Shown piece after piece: positions 1 through 8,084 of a DNA stretch of 64,000 bases; position 1 is the stretch's first letter, and each line of letters opens with the position of its first letter. The notes under the pieces are model-generated. The model was given only the letters and a program-made list of their open reading frames with translations, had not been told where the DNA came from and ran no database searches. A program made the translations under genes and the position numbers. The DNA is taken from NCBI RefSeq assembly GCF_019226825.1, contig NZ_CP076643.1, positions 3,038,001-3,102,000 of the forward strand, read 5' to 3'. Origin of the DNA: Vibrio ostreae. Lineage in GTDB: Bacteria > Pseudomonadota > Gammaproteobacteria > Enterobacterales > Vibrionaceae.

Positions 1-156
1 TTTATGAAGCAGGACTTCATTCCGACCTCGAAGACGCTGTTGCCGGAAAAAGTACTGAAAGATTGCGAACAGTGCCCGCGTCAGCATGCCTGTGATGAAG
101 TGGCTCTGGAAGTGAATCTGGATGACCAGCTGATCATTAAGGCGAGTGTTGCATAA
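1..156 (+). CDS. argH: C-terminal end of argininosuccinate lyase/N-acetylglutamate synthase fusion ArgH(A), partial
   Basis: Open from base 1 to a TAA at 154-156, giving the last 51 residues of a protein that begins outside the window. The visible tail contains [10 protein letters not shown] followed by a Cys-x2-Cys-Pro segment and a CDEVALE motif. This pattern is what I recall from the end of GNAT-type N-acetylglutamate synthase domains, which in Vibrio are fused to the C-terminus of argininosuccinate lyase. The fusion supplies both the first (glutamate acetylation) and last (argininosuccinate cleavage) steps of arginine synthesis. The position one gene away from the prx-oxyR pair agrees with Vibrio gene order. 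The lyase part is not visible, so the assignment rests on a short tail and synteny. Confidence 0.6.
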   Translation, partial: FMKQDFIPTSKTLLPEKVLKDCEQCPRQHACDEVALEVNLDDQLIIKASVA

Positions 157-284
157 GCTGCTGAATATAAAGCGTTCATGAATTTGTTTAAAAAAGATCA
201 AAAAAGATCGATTTTTATCGGAACCAATAAGAGGAAGCAGGGTCTATTACTGTACCACTGCTTTTTCTTAGAACTCTCTAAGAG

Positions 285-326
285 AGCCCTGAAACAGACT
301 TAGTTTCAGGGCTTTTTTTCTTTTTT
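285..326 (+). terminator. Rho-independent terminator after argH(A)
   Basis: Perfect 11-bp stem (285-295 pairing with 303-313) with a 7-nt loop, followed by an almost pure T run to 326. It lies 129 bp after the stop of the argH(A) tail and faces the leftward DUF3624 gene. Confidence 0.85.
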
Positions 327-352
327 TGCCCCGCACCATTCACAATGGTGAA

Positions 353-616
353 TTATTCATCAGGCTTATCTTTGCCACTGTGTTTACGTAATGGCAGGAT
401 CACGAACTTCATCCAGACATGCAGCAACAGCAAACTATTGCAGGCAAAAGCGGCCATGAGCAGGGTAATGGATTCAATCGTGCGCGGTGTGTCGCGGCAG
501 GTAAACCACCAGAGAATCCAGCACAATACCGACAGCACGGTTAATTGATTCATACAGCGTTGGCAGCGGCCGATTTTTTTCCAGAACCAGTGGCTTTGAC
601 AGTCGTAACAACTCAT
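353..616 (-). CDS. DUF3624 family small membrane protein
   Basis: An 87-residue leftward protein of unknown function; size and composition match the DUF3624 family of gammaproteobacteria. The N-terminus has two CxxC pairs (C3/C6 and C18/C21), suggesting a small metal-binding knuckle on the cytoplasmic side. Two hydrophobic segments follow at about residues 24-40 and 52-74, and the tail is charged (KHSGKDKPDE). It stands alone between the argH(A) terminator and the prx-grx terminator. The start used is the ATG encoding MSCYDC, which keeps the first CxxC. No function can be assigned; zinc binding is inference from the Cys spacing. Confidence 0.7.
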   Translation of the reverse strand: MSCYDCQSHWFWKKIGRCQRCMNQLTVLSVLCWILWWFTCRDTPRTIESITLLMAAFACNSLLLLHVWMKFVILPLRKHSGKDKPDE

Positions 617-766
617 CGTCTTCTACTCATCGGTAACCGTTCATCCTTAATCACTTATTGTCAGTCTGAATTGAGAGTGCGGACTCCAGTATAAGGCGAG
701 CAGGAAAAAAACAGCAAGCTGTGGCATCTATCCTCTTTAGCGCCATTCAGCCTGTGGGGCGCTCAC

Positions 767-797
767 AAAAAAGCCGCCAGCTTGTGAGGCTGGCGGC
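767..797 (-). terminator. Rho-independent terminator of the prx-grx gene
   Basis: On the minus strand, a perfect 9-bp GC-rich stem (773-781 with 789-797) with a 7-nt loop is followed by a T run (the A tract 767-772 on the plus strand). It lies about 70 bp beyond the stop of the leftward peroxiredoxin-glutaredoxin gene. Confidence 0.85.
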
Positions 798-868
798 GGG
801 TCATGTTTATAAGGTAAATGTCATCGGTGACTGAATGGCTTCCTGCAGTGTATGGCGCAGCCTGACTG

Positions 869-1609
869 TTATGCGCTGCGGTTGATTAAGTAGCTTTCCA
901 GCTCTTCACTGCCACCAATATGTTTACCGCCGATAAACACCTGCGGCACTGTGGTACGCCCGGTGATGGCGCGCAGGCTGACGCTGGTGGCATCTTTACC
1001 CAGAATCACCTCTTCATACTGCAGACCGGCGTCAATCAGATTCTGCTTGGCTTTCGCACAGAACGGACAGCCCGGTTTGCTGAATACCGTAATCGATTCC
1101 TGGGTTTTAAACTCCGGTGCCAGGTAGCTCAGCATAGTATCGGCGTCAGACACTTTAAACGGGTCGCCCGGTTCGTTTGGTTCGATAAACATTTTTTCCA
1201 CGATACCGTTACGTACCAGCATGCTGTAGCGCCATGAACGCTGACCAAAACCGAGATCGCGCTTATCGACCAGCATGCCCATGCCTGAGGTGAAATCGCC
1301 GTTACCATCCGGAATAAAGGTGATGTTTTCGGCTTCCTGATCGTTTTTCCAGGCATTCATCACAAAGGTATCGTTGACCGACATACAGAGGATGTCATCA
1401 ACGCCATTTTCTTTGAAGACCGAAAACAGTTCGTTGTAGCGTGGCAGGTGGCTGCTGGAGCAGGTCGGGGTGAACGCGCCCGGCAGGCTGAATACAATCA
1501 CGGTTTTGTTAGCAAACAGTTCGTCACTGCTGACATTGACCCATTGATCGCCCTGACGAGTCGGGAACGTAACCTGCGGGACTGACTGACCTTCTTTCGA
1601 TACAAACAT
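869..1609 (-). CDS. Peroxiredoxin-glutaredoxin hybrid protein (Prx5-Grx type)
   Basis: A 246-residue fusion that reduces hydroperoxides and recycles itself with glutathione through its own glutaredoxin domain. The N-terminal Prx5 domain carries PGAFTPTCS with the peroxidatic Cys at residue 50; the C-terminal glutaredoxin domain has CPFC at 181-184, the TVPQVF cis-Pro loop and a GG pair near the end. The open frame extends 48 codons further upstream, but the start at 1609 (MFVSKEG) is preferred: it has an AAGGA-type ribosome site just upstream and matches the usual family start. It is divergent from oxyR, sharing a 143-bp promoter region with a candidate OxyR site, so peroxide induction by OxyR is likely. 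This is the hybrid architecture known from Haemophilus and Vibrio. Confidence 0.93.
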   Translation of the reverse strand: MFVSKEGQSVPQVTFPTRQGDQWVNVSSDELFANKTVIVFSLPGAFTPTCSSSHLPRYNELFSVFKENGVDDILCMSVNDTFVMNAWKNDQEAENITFIPDGNGDFTSGMGMLVDKRDLGFGQRSWRYSMLVRNGIVEKMFIEPNEPGDPFKVSDADTMLSYLAPEFKTQESITVFSKPGCPFCAKAKQNLIDAGLQYEEVILGKDATSVSLRAITGRTTVPQVFIGGKHIGGSEELESYLINRSA

Positions 1610-1695
1610 ACGGTTTTCCTTCCAAGTTTTAGATTCGTGTCCAGGGCAAAGTGATTTCGCCCTGTTGATGACGCCATTATTGAATAAATACTTTG

Positions 1696-1741
1696 ATAGC
1701 TCTAATCGTTTGATGTTATGGTTTTGATAGGTACATCCTAT
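1696..1741. promoter_or_regulatory. Candidate OxyR operator between prx-grx and oxyR
   Basis: A 15-bp dyad, ATAGGTACATCCTAT (1727-1741), matches the ATAGnT...CTAT half of the OxyR consensus except at one position. A second, weaker ATAGCT half lies at 1696, 31 bp (three helical turns) upstream rather than the canonical spacing. The location in the divergent promoter region fits joint control of prx-grx and oxyR autoregulation. Binding is inferred, not shown. Confidence 0.45.
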
Positions 1742-1752
1742 AGAGGTACACA

Positions 1753-2673
1753 ATGAATATTCGTGATTTTGAATACTTGGTCGCCCTGGCCGAGCATAAG
1801 CATTTTCGCAAAGCGGCTGAGGCCTGCTTCGTCAGCCAGCCGACCCTGAGCGGTCAAATTCGCAAGCTGGAAGATGAACTGGGTACGGTGCTGCTTGAGC
1901 GCAGCAGCCGGCGGGTGCTGTTTACTGATGCCGGTCTGCAGCTGGTGGAACAGGCTAAACGGATTCTGAGTGAGGTGAAAACCTTTAAAGATATGGCCAG
2001 CGGACAGGGTGGGTCAATGACCGGCCCGATGCACATCGGCTTTATTCCGACCCTGGGACCCTACTTATTACCGCGTATTGTACCGACCCTGAAACAGCGT
2101 TTTCCCGAACTGGAACTGTACCTGCATGAAGCACAAACCCAGCAGCTGATCCATCAGCTTGAAGAGGGTAAGCTCGATTGTCTGGTGCTGGCGTCGGTCG
2201 CTGAAACCGAACCGTTTAAAGAGCTGGACATTTATGTCGAACCGATGAGTATTGCGATTCCGTGCGGCCATGAGTGGGCCGAGCGTGATGAAGTCGACAT
2301 GATGGAGCTGAAAGGTAAAACCGTACTGGCTCTGGGCGATGGTCACTGCCTGCGCGATCAGGCGCTGGGTTTCTGTTTTGCCGCTGGTGCTCAGGATGAT
2401 GAACGTTTTAAGGCCACCAGTCTGGAGACGCTGCGCAATATGGTTGCGGCGGGAGGCGGCATTACGCTGCTACCGGAGCTGTCGCTGCCGGCGGAAAAGG
2501 TCAAAGACGGTGTGTGCTATGTTAAAGCGGTCAATCCGGTTCCATCGCGTAGGCTGGTACTGGTGTATCGTCCGGGCTCACCGCTCAGACAGCGTTTTGA
2601 GACTCTGGCTGCGGCGATGCATGACTGTCTGATGGCGCTGCCGAACACCGCCACCGGTCTGACTGCCGCCTGA
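1753..2673 (+). CDS. oxyR: Hydrogen peroxide-sensing LysR-type regulator OxyR
   Basis: A 306-residue LysR-family regulator. Residues 1-60 form the winged HTH ([12 protein letters not shown]... [15 protein letters not shown]), and the C-terminal half is the sensing domain. The two redox cysteines are present at the E. coli positions: C199 in GDGHCLRDQ and C208 in LGFCF; they form the disulfide that activates the protein. The start at 1753 lies directly after the candidate operator, so the gene probably represses itself. It sits divergent to the prx-grx gene, its likely target. The gene ends 37 bp before a bidirectional terminator shared with convergent mrcA. Confidence 0.97.
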   Translation: MNIRDFEYLVALAEHKHFRKAAEACFVSQPTLSGQIRKLEDELGTVLLERSSRRVLFTDAGLQLVEQAKRILSEVKTFKDMASGQGGSMTGPMHIGFIPTLGPYLLPRIVPTLKQRFPELELYLHEAQTQQLIHQLEEGKLDCLVLASVAETEPFKELDIYVEPMSIAIPCGHEWAERDEVDMMELKGKTVLALGDGHCLRDQALGFCFAAGAQDDERFKATSLETLRNMVAAGGGITLLPELSLPAEKVKDGVCYVKAVNPVPSRRLVLVYRPGSPLRQRFETLAAAMHDCLMALPNTATGLTAA

Positions 2674-2710
2674 TTATTAATCTCAGGCTGATAAACCACA
2701 AAGAGAAACA

Positions 2711-2742
2711 AAAAAAGAGGCTGAATATTCAGCCTCTTTTTT
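2711..2742. terminator. Bidirectional terminator between oxyR and mrcA
   Basis: A perfect palindrome with an A6 run on the left and a T6 run on the right (stem agaggctgaa/ttcagcctct). It can stop transcription from both convergent genes. Confidence 0.9.
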
Positions 2743-2756
2743 ATCTTACCTGACGA

Positions 2757-5237
2757 TTAGAACAGGGATTCGTTCTCATCGTTGGTGTAGGTACTGTTGG
2801 TCGATGACTCGCTAACGTAATCTTCAGGTTCGGTGCCGTCGGCAAAATACTCAAACATTGAGCTGCCATCAAGCTTATTGGTCAGCAGCCCGGTGTTGCG
2901 GTCGATACGCACTCGTGAGATGCCATCCGGCACTTTCTTATCCTGCTCGCCAACCCCTTGCAGGGCTTGCTGCATGAATTCGATCCAGGCTGGCTGAGCC
3001 GTTTTCGCACCCGCTTCCACACCGGAGACATCATCTTCAATCGCAGGGTTTGGTGTACTGCGACCCAGATCGCGGCTGTGCTCATCAAAACCGACCCAGG
3101 CGGTGGCGACAATGCCCGGAGCAAAGCCGTTGTACCATGCATCTTTTGAATCGTTGGTGGTCCCGGTTTTACCGCCGATGTCGCGGCGTTTCAGTGCTTG
3201 TGCGCGCCAGCCGGTGCCGTTCCAGCCGGTGCCTTCACGCCAGTCACCACCACCCCAGATGTTGCTGTACATCATTTCGCGGACCAGGAAGGCGTTCTGC
3301 TCAGAGATCACTTGTGGTGCATACTGAGTGTCCGCATCCTGCTCGCTGATGCCGTTCATATCGGTCTGGTCACAGGCCTGGTGGCAGACTACTTTCGGAG
3401 TTGCCTCATATTCAGGTTCGCCGAACGGGCCCATCACTTTGCTGATGTAGTATGGCTCAACATAGTAGCCGCCATTGGCAAAGACGGAGTAACCTTGTGC
3501 CATTTTGACCGGAGTCAGGCTACCGGCACCGAGTGCGATGGTTTCTGAACGCGGTAATTTATCCAGTTCAAAACCAAACCGGGTCAGATACTGACGCGTA
3601 TCATCCAGGCCAACTTCACGCAGTACCCGTACTGCCATGACGTTTTTCGACTGCGCCAGACCAATACGGAGACGGGTCGGACCGCCATAAGTCGGTGGCG
3701 AGTTCTTTGGACGCCATGCGGTGCCCTGGCTCTGATCCCACTGGTTAATCGGTGCGTCGTTGATCAGACTGGCCAGGGTCATGCCTTTATTCAGTGCGGC
3801 AGAGTAGATGAATGGCTTGATACTGGAGCCGACCTGACGCACGGACTGCGTAGCACGGTTGAACTTGTTATGGACGAAGTTGAAACCGCCGACCAGAGCA
3901 CGGACCGCACCGTTTTCCGGGTCCATGGCAACAAATGCGGTCTGCGCATTCGGTACCTGGCTCAGTTTCCAGTGTTGCTGCTCTGCATCATCTTGATGTA
4001 ACTGACGTACCCAGATTTGCTGACCGGCCGCCATAATGTCACTGGCCGCTTTTGGCAGCGCGCCCTGACGTTCATCGGTGATGAAGCGGCGGGCCCAGTT
4101 CATATCATCCCAGGCGATGGTTTGCAGGCCGTTGTTTTTGACCCACACCTGAGCCGATTGCGGCTCAACGTTCACTACAACAGCAGGGTAGAGATCGTTG
4201 TAGGTCGGCTCATCCTGCAGATGGTCGCGAATTTTCTCTTCGTCCCATGCAGCCTGGCCGGATTTCCACAGTTCTTTTTCCGCGCCGCGGTAACCGTGAC
4301 GTTCATCATAAGCCAGCAGGTTATCCAGAGCGGCGCGATTGGCCGCTTTCTGCAGTTTTGAATCGACAGTGGTGTAGACGTTCATACCTGAGGTATAAGC
4401 ATCTTCGCCGTAGCGGTCGATCATCCAGGCACGGGCAATTTCGGCGACGTAAGGTGCGTTAAGAGAAATCTCTGCACCGTGGTAGCGTGACTGCAACACT
4501 TCGTTCCGCGCTTCGTGATACTGCGCCTGGGTGATGTATTTCTCATCCAGCATACGTTGCAGTACCACGTTACGACGATGGGTCGCACGCTCAAGCGAGT
4601 AGATAGGGTTCATGGTCGACGGTGCTTTTGGCAGACCGGCAATCATGGCGATCTCACCTAAGGTCAGATCTTTCACTTCTTTACCAAAATAGGCCTGTGC
4701 GGCTGCGCCGACCCCGTAAGAACGGTAGCCGAGATAGATTTTATTCAGGTACAGCTCAAGGATTTCGTCTTTGCTCAGCAGTTGTTCGATATGCACAGCG
4801 ATAAAAATCTCTTTGATTTTTCGCATGATCTTCTTCTCGTTAGACAAGAAAAAGTTCCGTGCCAGCTGCTGGGTAATGGTACTCGCACCCTGAGAAGCGC
4901 TGCCGGTTGCAATCACAGCGAACGCGGCACGAGTGATACCGATCGGATCAAATCCGAAATGTTCGTAGAAGCGTGAGTCTTCGGTGGCGATGATCGCCTC
5001 GACCAGCTCTTTCGGCATTTCGTCCAGTTTGAGCGGAATACGGCGCTGCTCACCAAACTGAGCAATCAGTTTGCCGTCGCGACTGAAGACCTGCATTGGC
5101 GTCTGCAACTTTACATCGCGCAGTGTCGCCACATCTGGGAGGTCAGGCTTTACATAATAGTAGAAGCCAAAGATTGTTGTGACTCCAAGAATAATGCAAA
5201 TCAATGAAAATACTAATAAACGCTTTATGAACTTCAC
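2757..5237 (-). CDS. mrcA: Penicillin-binding protein 1A (bifunctional glycosyltransferase/transpeptidase)
   Basis: An 826-residue class A PBP that polymerises and cross-links peptidoglycan at the outer face of the inner membrane. One N-terminal membrane anchor (about residues 7-28) is followed by a GT51 domain with the catalytic Glu in ATEDSRF (E86) and the ASTITQQLARN motif. The transpeptidase domain has SSIK with the acylated Ser at 471, SKN at 530-532 and KTGT at 690-693. Between the two domains lies the usual OB-like insert. Length is slightly under the 850 residues of E. coli PBP1A. It is divergent from pilM, the arrangement seen in many gammaproteobacteria, and convergent with oxyR. 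The C-terminus is acidic and Ser/Thr rich. Confidence 0.97.
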   Translation of the reverse strand: MKFIKRLLVFSLICIILGVTTIFGFYYYVKPDLPDVATLRDVKLQTPMQVFSRDGKLIAQFGEQRRIPLKLDEMPKELVEAIIATEDSRFYEHFGFDPIGITRAAFAVIATGSASQGASTITQQLARNFFLSNEKKIMRKIKEIFIAVHIEQLLSKDEILELYLNKIYLGYRSYGVGAAAQAYFGKEVKDLTLGEIAMIAGLPKAPSTMNPIYSLERATHRRNVVLQRMLDEKYITQAQYHEARNEVLQSRYHGAEISLNAPYVAEIARAWMIDRYGEDAYTSGMNVYTTVDSKLQKAANRAALDNLLAYDERHGYRGAEKELWKSGQAAWDEEKIRDHLQDEPTYNDLYPAVVVNVEPQSAQVWVKNNGLQTIAWDDMNWARRFITDERQGALPKAASDIMAAGQQIWVRQLHQDDAEQQHWKLSQVPNAQTAFVAMDPENGAVRALVGGFNFVHNKFNRATQSVRQVGSSIKPFIYSAALNKGMTLASLINDAPINQWDQSQGTAWRPKNSPPTYGGPTRLRIGLAQSKNVMAVRVLREVGLDDTRQYLTRFGFELDKLPRSETIALGAGSLTPVKMAQGYSVFANGGYYVEPYYISKVMGPFGEPEYEATPKVVCHQACDQTDMNGISEQDADTQYAPQVISEQNAFLVREMMYSNIWGGGDWREGTGWNGTGWRAQALKRRDIGGKTGTTNDSKDAWYNGFAPGIVATAWVGFDEHSRDLGRSTPNPAIEDDVSGVEAGAKTAQPAWIEFMQQALQGVGEQDKKVPDGISRVRIDRNTGLLTNKLDGSSMFEYFADGTEPEDYVSESSTNSTYTNDENESLF

Positions 5238-5448
5238 CGGAGAATCCCTGTTTAGTAGAGGCTGCCCTAATGGAAACCCTTGTACTCTAGACTAAAACCT
5301 CAGCACTTAAAAATGTAACGCAGCTATTTTTCACATAAAGCTGTTTGGCGAACTGAGCTCTGTTACGAATATCGCTTTCAGCGACCTGGCGCTGTATTGC
5401 ATATCACTGCGTGGTCACAGAGTGTTGTTACTGGAGTTAATCTTATTT

Positions 5449-6432
5449 ATGGGTCAATCATTAGTTGCAGGTGTCGATATCGGCCACCACAGTATTAAAG
5501 CCGTGCTATTAAAACCGCATCGTGAATCTTACTCGCTGCTCGGTTGGCAGGAGATAGTCGTACCTGATGATATTTTCGCTGATAACCACACGCTGAATTA
5601 TCAGAAAATTGTAAAGAAACTCAAAGAACTAAAAAAGGCATTACCGCTATTTAGTCGTAAAGTGGCGCTGGCAGTGCCGGACAGTTCGGTAATAACCAAA
5701 CAAATACAAATAGATAGTGCTTTAGACAGCCATGAACAGCAGTTTGCGGTCTACCAGGCCTTTGCCCAGCAGTCTCCCCTGCCTCTTGATGCGTTGCAGT
5801 TGGATTACATTATGCAACCTGGATCCGTTAGCGCTGAGGGCAAGCAGGAGGGGCAGGTGTATGCGACCCGGAGTGAAGTGGTGCAAAGCCGGGTTGCCGC
5901 ACTGCGCGGTGCCGGATGGCAACCTTTGCAACTGGCTCTGCTCAGTCAGGTGATGCGTGGTTTGTGGTGCTGGTACAGCGTGCAGCAGGGACGCAGTGAC
6001 TGCCTGCTGGTCGATGTCGGCCAGCGTTGGCTGACTTTAACGATGCAACTGCCCGACGGCAGTTTTTACTACAGGCAACAGAGTTTTAATCAGCCGCCGG
6101 CTTTAACCTTCCCAGCTATGTCCTCCGCTGCCGAAACGGTGGCGGACGCCATGTTATGTGATTGCCTGCAGCGTGAGCTGCAACGGCTGTCCGCTCTGCA
6201 CGGCAGTGATGTAGTGGCCGGACTATGGCTGTGTGGCGGCGGCGCAGAGCAACTGCTCAGCAGCCCGCTGACTGAGGCTCTGCCTTGTGAACTGCTCTCG
6301 GTGTTCGATGGCCTGGATCGGGCGGGCGGCGCAAGCCTGCCGGAGAAACCGCATTGCTATAGCCTGGCGATGGCTCTGGCGTTATCGGGTTTACGCTGGC
6401 AGCAGCAGTTATTGTCAGGGGCGAAGCGATGA
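5449..6432 (+). CDS. pilM: Type IV pilus/DNA-uptake inner membrane platform protein PilM
   Basis: A 327-residue actin-like (FtsA/PilM fold) cytoplasmic ATPase-type protein that binds the N-terminal tail of PilN in the pilus alignment complex. The N-terminus MGQSLVAGVDIGHHSIKAV is the phosphate-1 loop characteristic of PilM; a late glycine-rich LWLCGGGAEQLL motif fits the adenosine loop. A GTG nine codons upstream (5422) is possible and is better placed relative to the GGAG at 5432 only if that GGAG is not its ribosome site; I prefer the ATG at 5449 because it gives the family N-terminus. First gene of a tight pilMNOPQ operon used for competence and pilus assembly; stop overlaps pilN. Confidence 0.9.
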   Translation: MGQSLVAGVDIGHHSIKAVLLKPHRESYSLLGWQEIVVPDDIFADNHTLNYQKIVKKLKELKKALPLFSRKVALAVPDSSVITKQIQIDSALDSHEQQFAVYQAFAQQSPLPLDALQLDYIMQPGSVSAEGKQEGQVYATRSEVVQSRVAALRGAGWQPLQLALLSQVMRGLWCWYSVQQGRSDCLLVDVGQRWLTLTMQLPDGSFYYRQQSFNQPPALTFPAMSSAAETVADAMLCDCLQRELQRLSALHGSDVVAGLWLCGGGAEQLLSSPLTEALPCELLSVFDGLDRAGGASLPEKPHCYSLAMALALSGLRWQQQLLSGAKR

Positions 6433-6992
6433 GCGCGGAGGTGAACTTCCTGCCCTGGCGCGAACACCAGCGCGTCGCCGCTCAGCACCGTTTTGTTGCC
6501 GCCAGTCTGGCGGCAGTGATGTTCGGGTTGGTACTGCTCGCATTGGTGGCCTGGCAGCAACAAAGCAGAATCACGCAGCGTCAGCAGCAGCTTAGCGCGT
6601 TACAGCTGCAGTCAGCTCAGTTGGCGCGCTATCCGCAGCAACTTGCCGAGTGGCAGCATAAGCTGGCTCGCTCACGTGCGCATCAGGAAAGCCGACAACA
6701 ACTGCTGGACCAGCGTCATCATGCTGAGCGACTGATGCAGCAACTGGCGTCAACCGTGCCGCCTGGTGTCTATCTCGACAGCGTTATTCAGAGTGTTGCT
6801 GTGGTTGAGGTGCGCGGAGTCAGCCTGGCCGCCGACCATCTGCATAATCTGCTCGAACAGCTGCAAGAGGCAAGGTCAGTCAGCGCAGTCAACATCGAAC
6901 TTATTGCTGCGCCTGAACATCGCTTTGGCAGCATCTATCAGCCGTTTGAGCTGTCATTCCGGTGGCAGCCGGAGCGGGCGGTGCAGCCATGA
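6429..6992 (+). CDS. pilN: Type IV pilus assembly protein PilN
   Basis: A 187-residue bitopic inner-membrane protein. The N-terminal motif NFLPWR (the INLLPWR-like tail that docks into PilM) is followed by one membrane helix at about residues 22-42 and a Gln-rich coiled coil, then a ferredoxin-like periplasmic domain. Its ATG overlaps the pilM stop in an ATGA, which indicates translational coupling. It works with PilO as the periplasmic bridge from PilM to PilP/PilQ. Confidence 0.9.
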   Translation: MSAEVNFLPWREHQRVAAQHRFVAASLAAVMFGLVLLALVAWQQQSRITQRQQQLSALQLQSAQLARYPQQLAEWQHKLARSRAHQESRQQLLDQRHHAERLMQQLASTVPPGVYLDSVIQSVAVVEVRGVSLAADHLHNLLEQLQEARSVSAVNIELIAAPEHRFGSIYQPFELSFRWQPERAVQP

Positions 6993-7597
6993 TGCGTGAA
7001 TTACAATTTGATCTCAGCGAGATGGCGCAATGGTCACCAGGCGCGCAGTGGCTGCTGCGTCTGCTGCTGGTGCTGATTGTGGCAGCTATCGGCTATCAGT
7101 CGCGCCTGCTGCCTCAGCAGCAGTTTGCAGCATCCCTCGATCAGCAAATTGAGCAGATAAGCCAGGAGCTGCGTCAACGGGCTGAGGCGAAACATGAACT
7201 GCAGATGCTGCAGGACCAATATGCCGACCAGCGGGCGAGCCATGACGCATTACTGCGTCACTTTCCGCGTCAGCAGCAGTTGGCGCCTTTGTTAAATCAC
7301 ATCAGTCAGTTGGCTGCTCAGCATCAGCTTGTGCTGACCCGGCTTGAGTGGCAAACCGTGGTGCCTGAGGCCCAATTACTGCGTGTACCACTGCGTCTGG
7401 AAGCCAGTGGTGAGTATCCGGCGTTGCGCCACTTTATGCGCGATCTGGCGGCGCTGCCTTTTGGCGTGCTGTTGACTGATGTGCGCTGGCAGCGTATCTC
7501 CCCGGATCTGTCACGGCTGCAGATCCGTGCCCGCGGCTTTACCTATCTGGCTGATGAGTTGCACAGTGATGATGAGTTCGGGAGTGAGGATGACTAG
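6989..7597 (+). CDS. pilO: Type IV pilus assembly protein PilO
   Basis: A 202-residue bitopic inner-membrane protein: short cytoplasmic N-terminus, one membrane helix at about residues 22-42, coiled coil rich in Gln and Glu at about 50-90, then a periplasmic ferredoxin-like domain. It forms the PilN-PilO heterodimer. The start is ambiguous because of an ATGATG at 6989; both ATGs overlap the end of pilN, and the upstream frame adds only an unlikely Ala/Gly-rich leader. Order and overlap with pilN support the call; sequence alone is poorly conserved in this family. Confidence 0.85.
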   Translation: MMRELQFDLSEMAQWSPGAQWLLRLLLVLIVAAIGYQSRLLPQQQFAASLDQQIEQISQELRQRAEAKHELQMLQDQYADQRASHDALLRHFPRQQQLAPLLNHISQLAAQHQLVLTRLEWQTVVPEAQLLRVPLRLEASGEYPALRHFMRDLAALPFGVLLTDVRWQRISPDLSRLQIRARGFTYLADELHSDDEFGSEDD

Positions 7598-8084
7598 GTC
7601 AGGAATGCGGCTTATCAGCCATAGACTATTGCCTGCGGTGCTGGTGCTGACGGGACATTGTGTCTTTGCCGTCGCCCCCTTTACTGCCGACTCTTTGACC
7701 GCTGAAACAGGGCCGTTGACCGGAGCGGAGGCTGAGCGGCATAGCGCGGCGAGTAATCCGTTTGCGGTGCCGTCCACAGCCAGTGATGCTTCCGAACCAT
7801 GCCGCAGTTTGTTGCCACTGCCGCTATCGTTGCGCCCGGAAAATGAAGGATGGCCTGCTGAGGGCAGCTGGTTATTGAAAGCCGTGCTCGGTAATGAGCA
7901 GCAACGCCTGGCTGTGATTGAAATTCAGGCCGGGCAACTGGTGCAGGTTAAGGTCGGCGACCAGGTGGCAGATGCGCGGGTGGAACGAATCGATGCTCGT
8001 TCGCTGTGGCTGGTGCTGGCTGAGAATAACAACTGTAACCGGCCTGAGCTGCTGAGGATCAAGATGGAGTTGAGTGCAGCGTGA
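7590..8084 (+). CDS. pilP: Type IV pilus assembly protein PilP (divergent)
   Basis: A 164-residue periplasmic protein called PilP mainly from its place between pilO and pilQ and its beta-rich C-terminal half (pattern of alternating hydrophobics with a GD turn, residues about 85-155). PilP normally is an inner-membrane lipoprotein that contacts PilQ. Here the signal sequence runs into VLTGHC, where the residue before Cys is His, which is not acceptable in a standard lipobox, so lipidation is doubtful. The start at 7590 lies after a GGAG-containing site and overlaps the pilO stop by 8 nt. The longer open frame from 7479 runs inside pilO and is rejected. Confidence 0.75.
   Translation: MTRSGMRLISHRLLPAVLVLTGHCVFAVAPFTADSLTAETGPLTGAEAERHSAASNPFAVPSTASDASEPCRSLLPLPLSLRPENEGWPAEGSWLLKAVLGNEQQRLAVIEIQAGQLVQVKVGDQVADARVERIDARSLWLVLAENNNCNRPELLRIKMELSAA

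Noticed and set aside
5400..5418. TCACA-containing possible CRP or CRP-S site upstream of pilM
   Set aside because: Only one half-site is good (TCACT-N6-TCACA); not enough to claim competence-type regulation.
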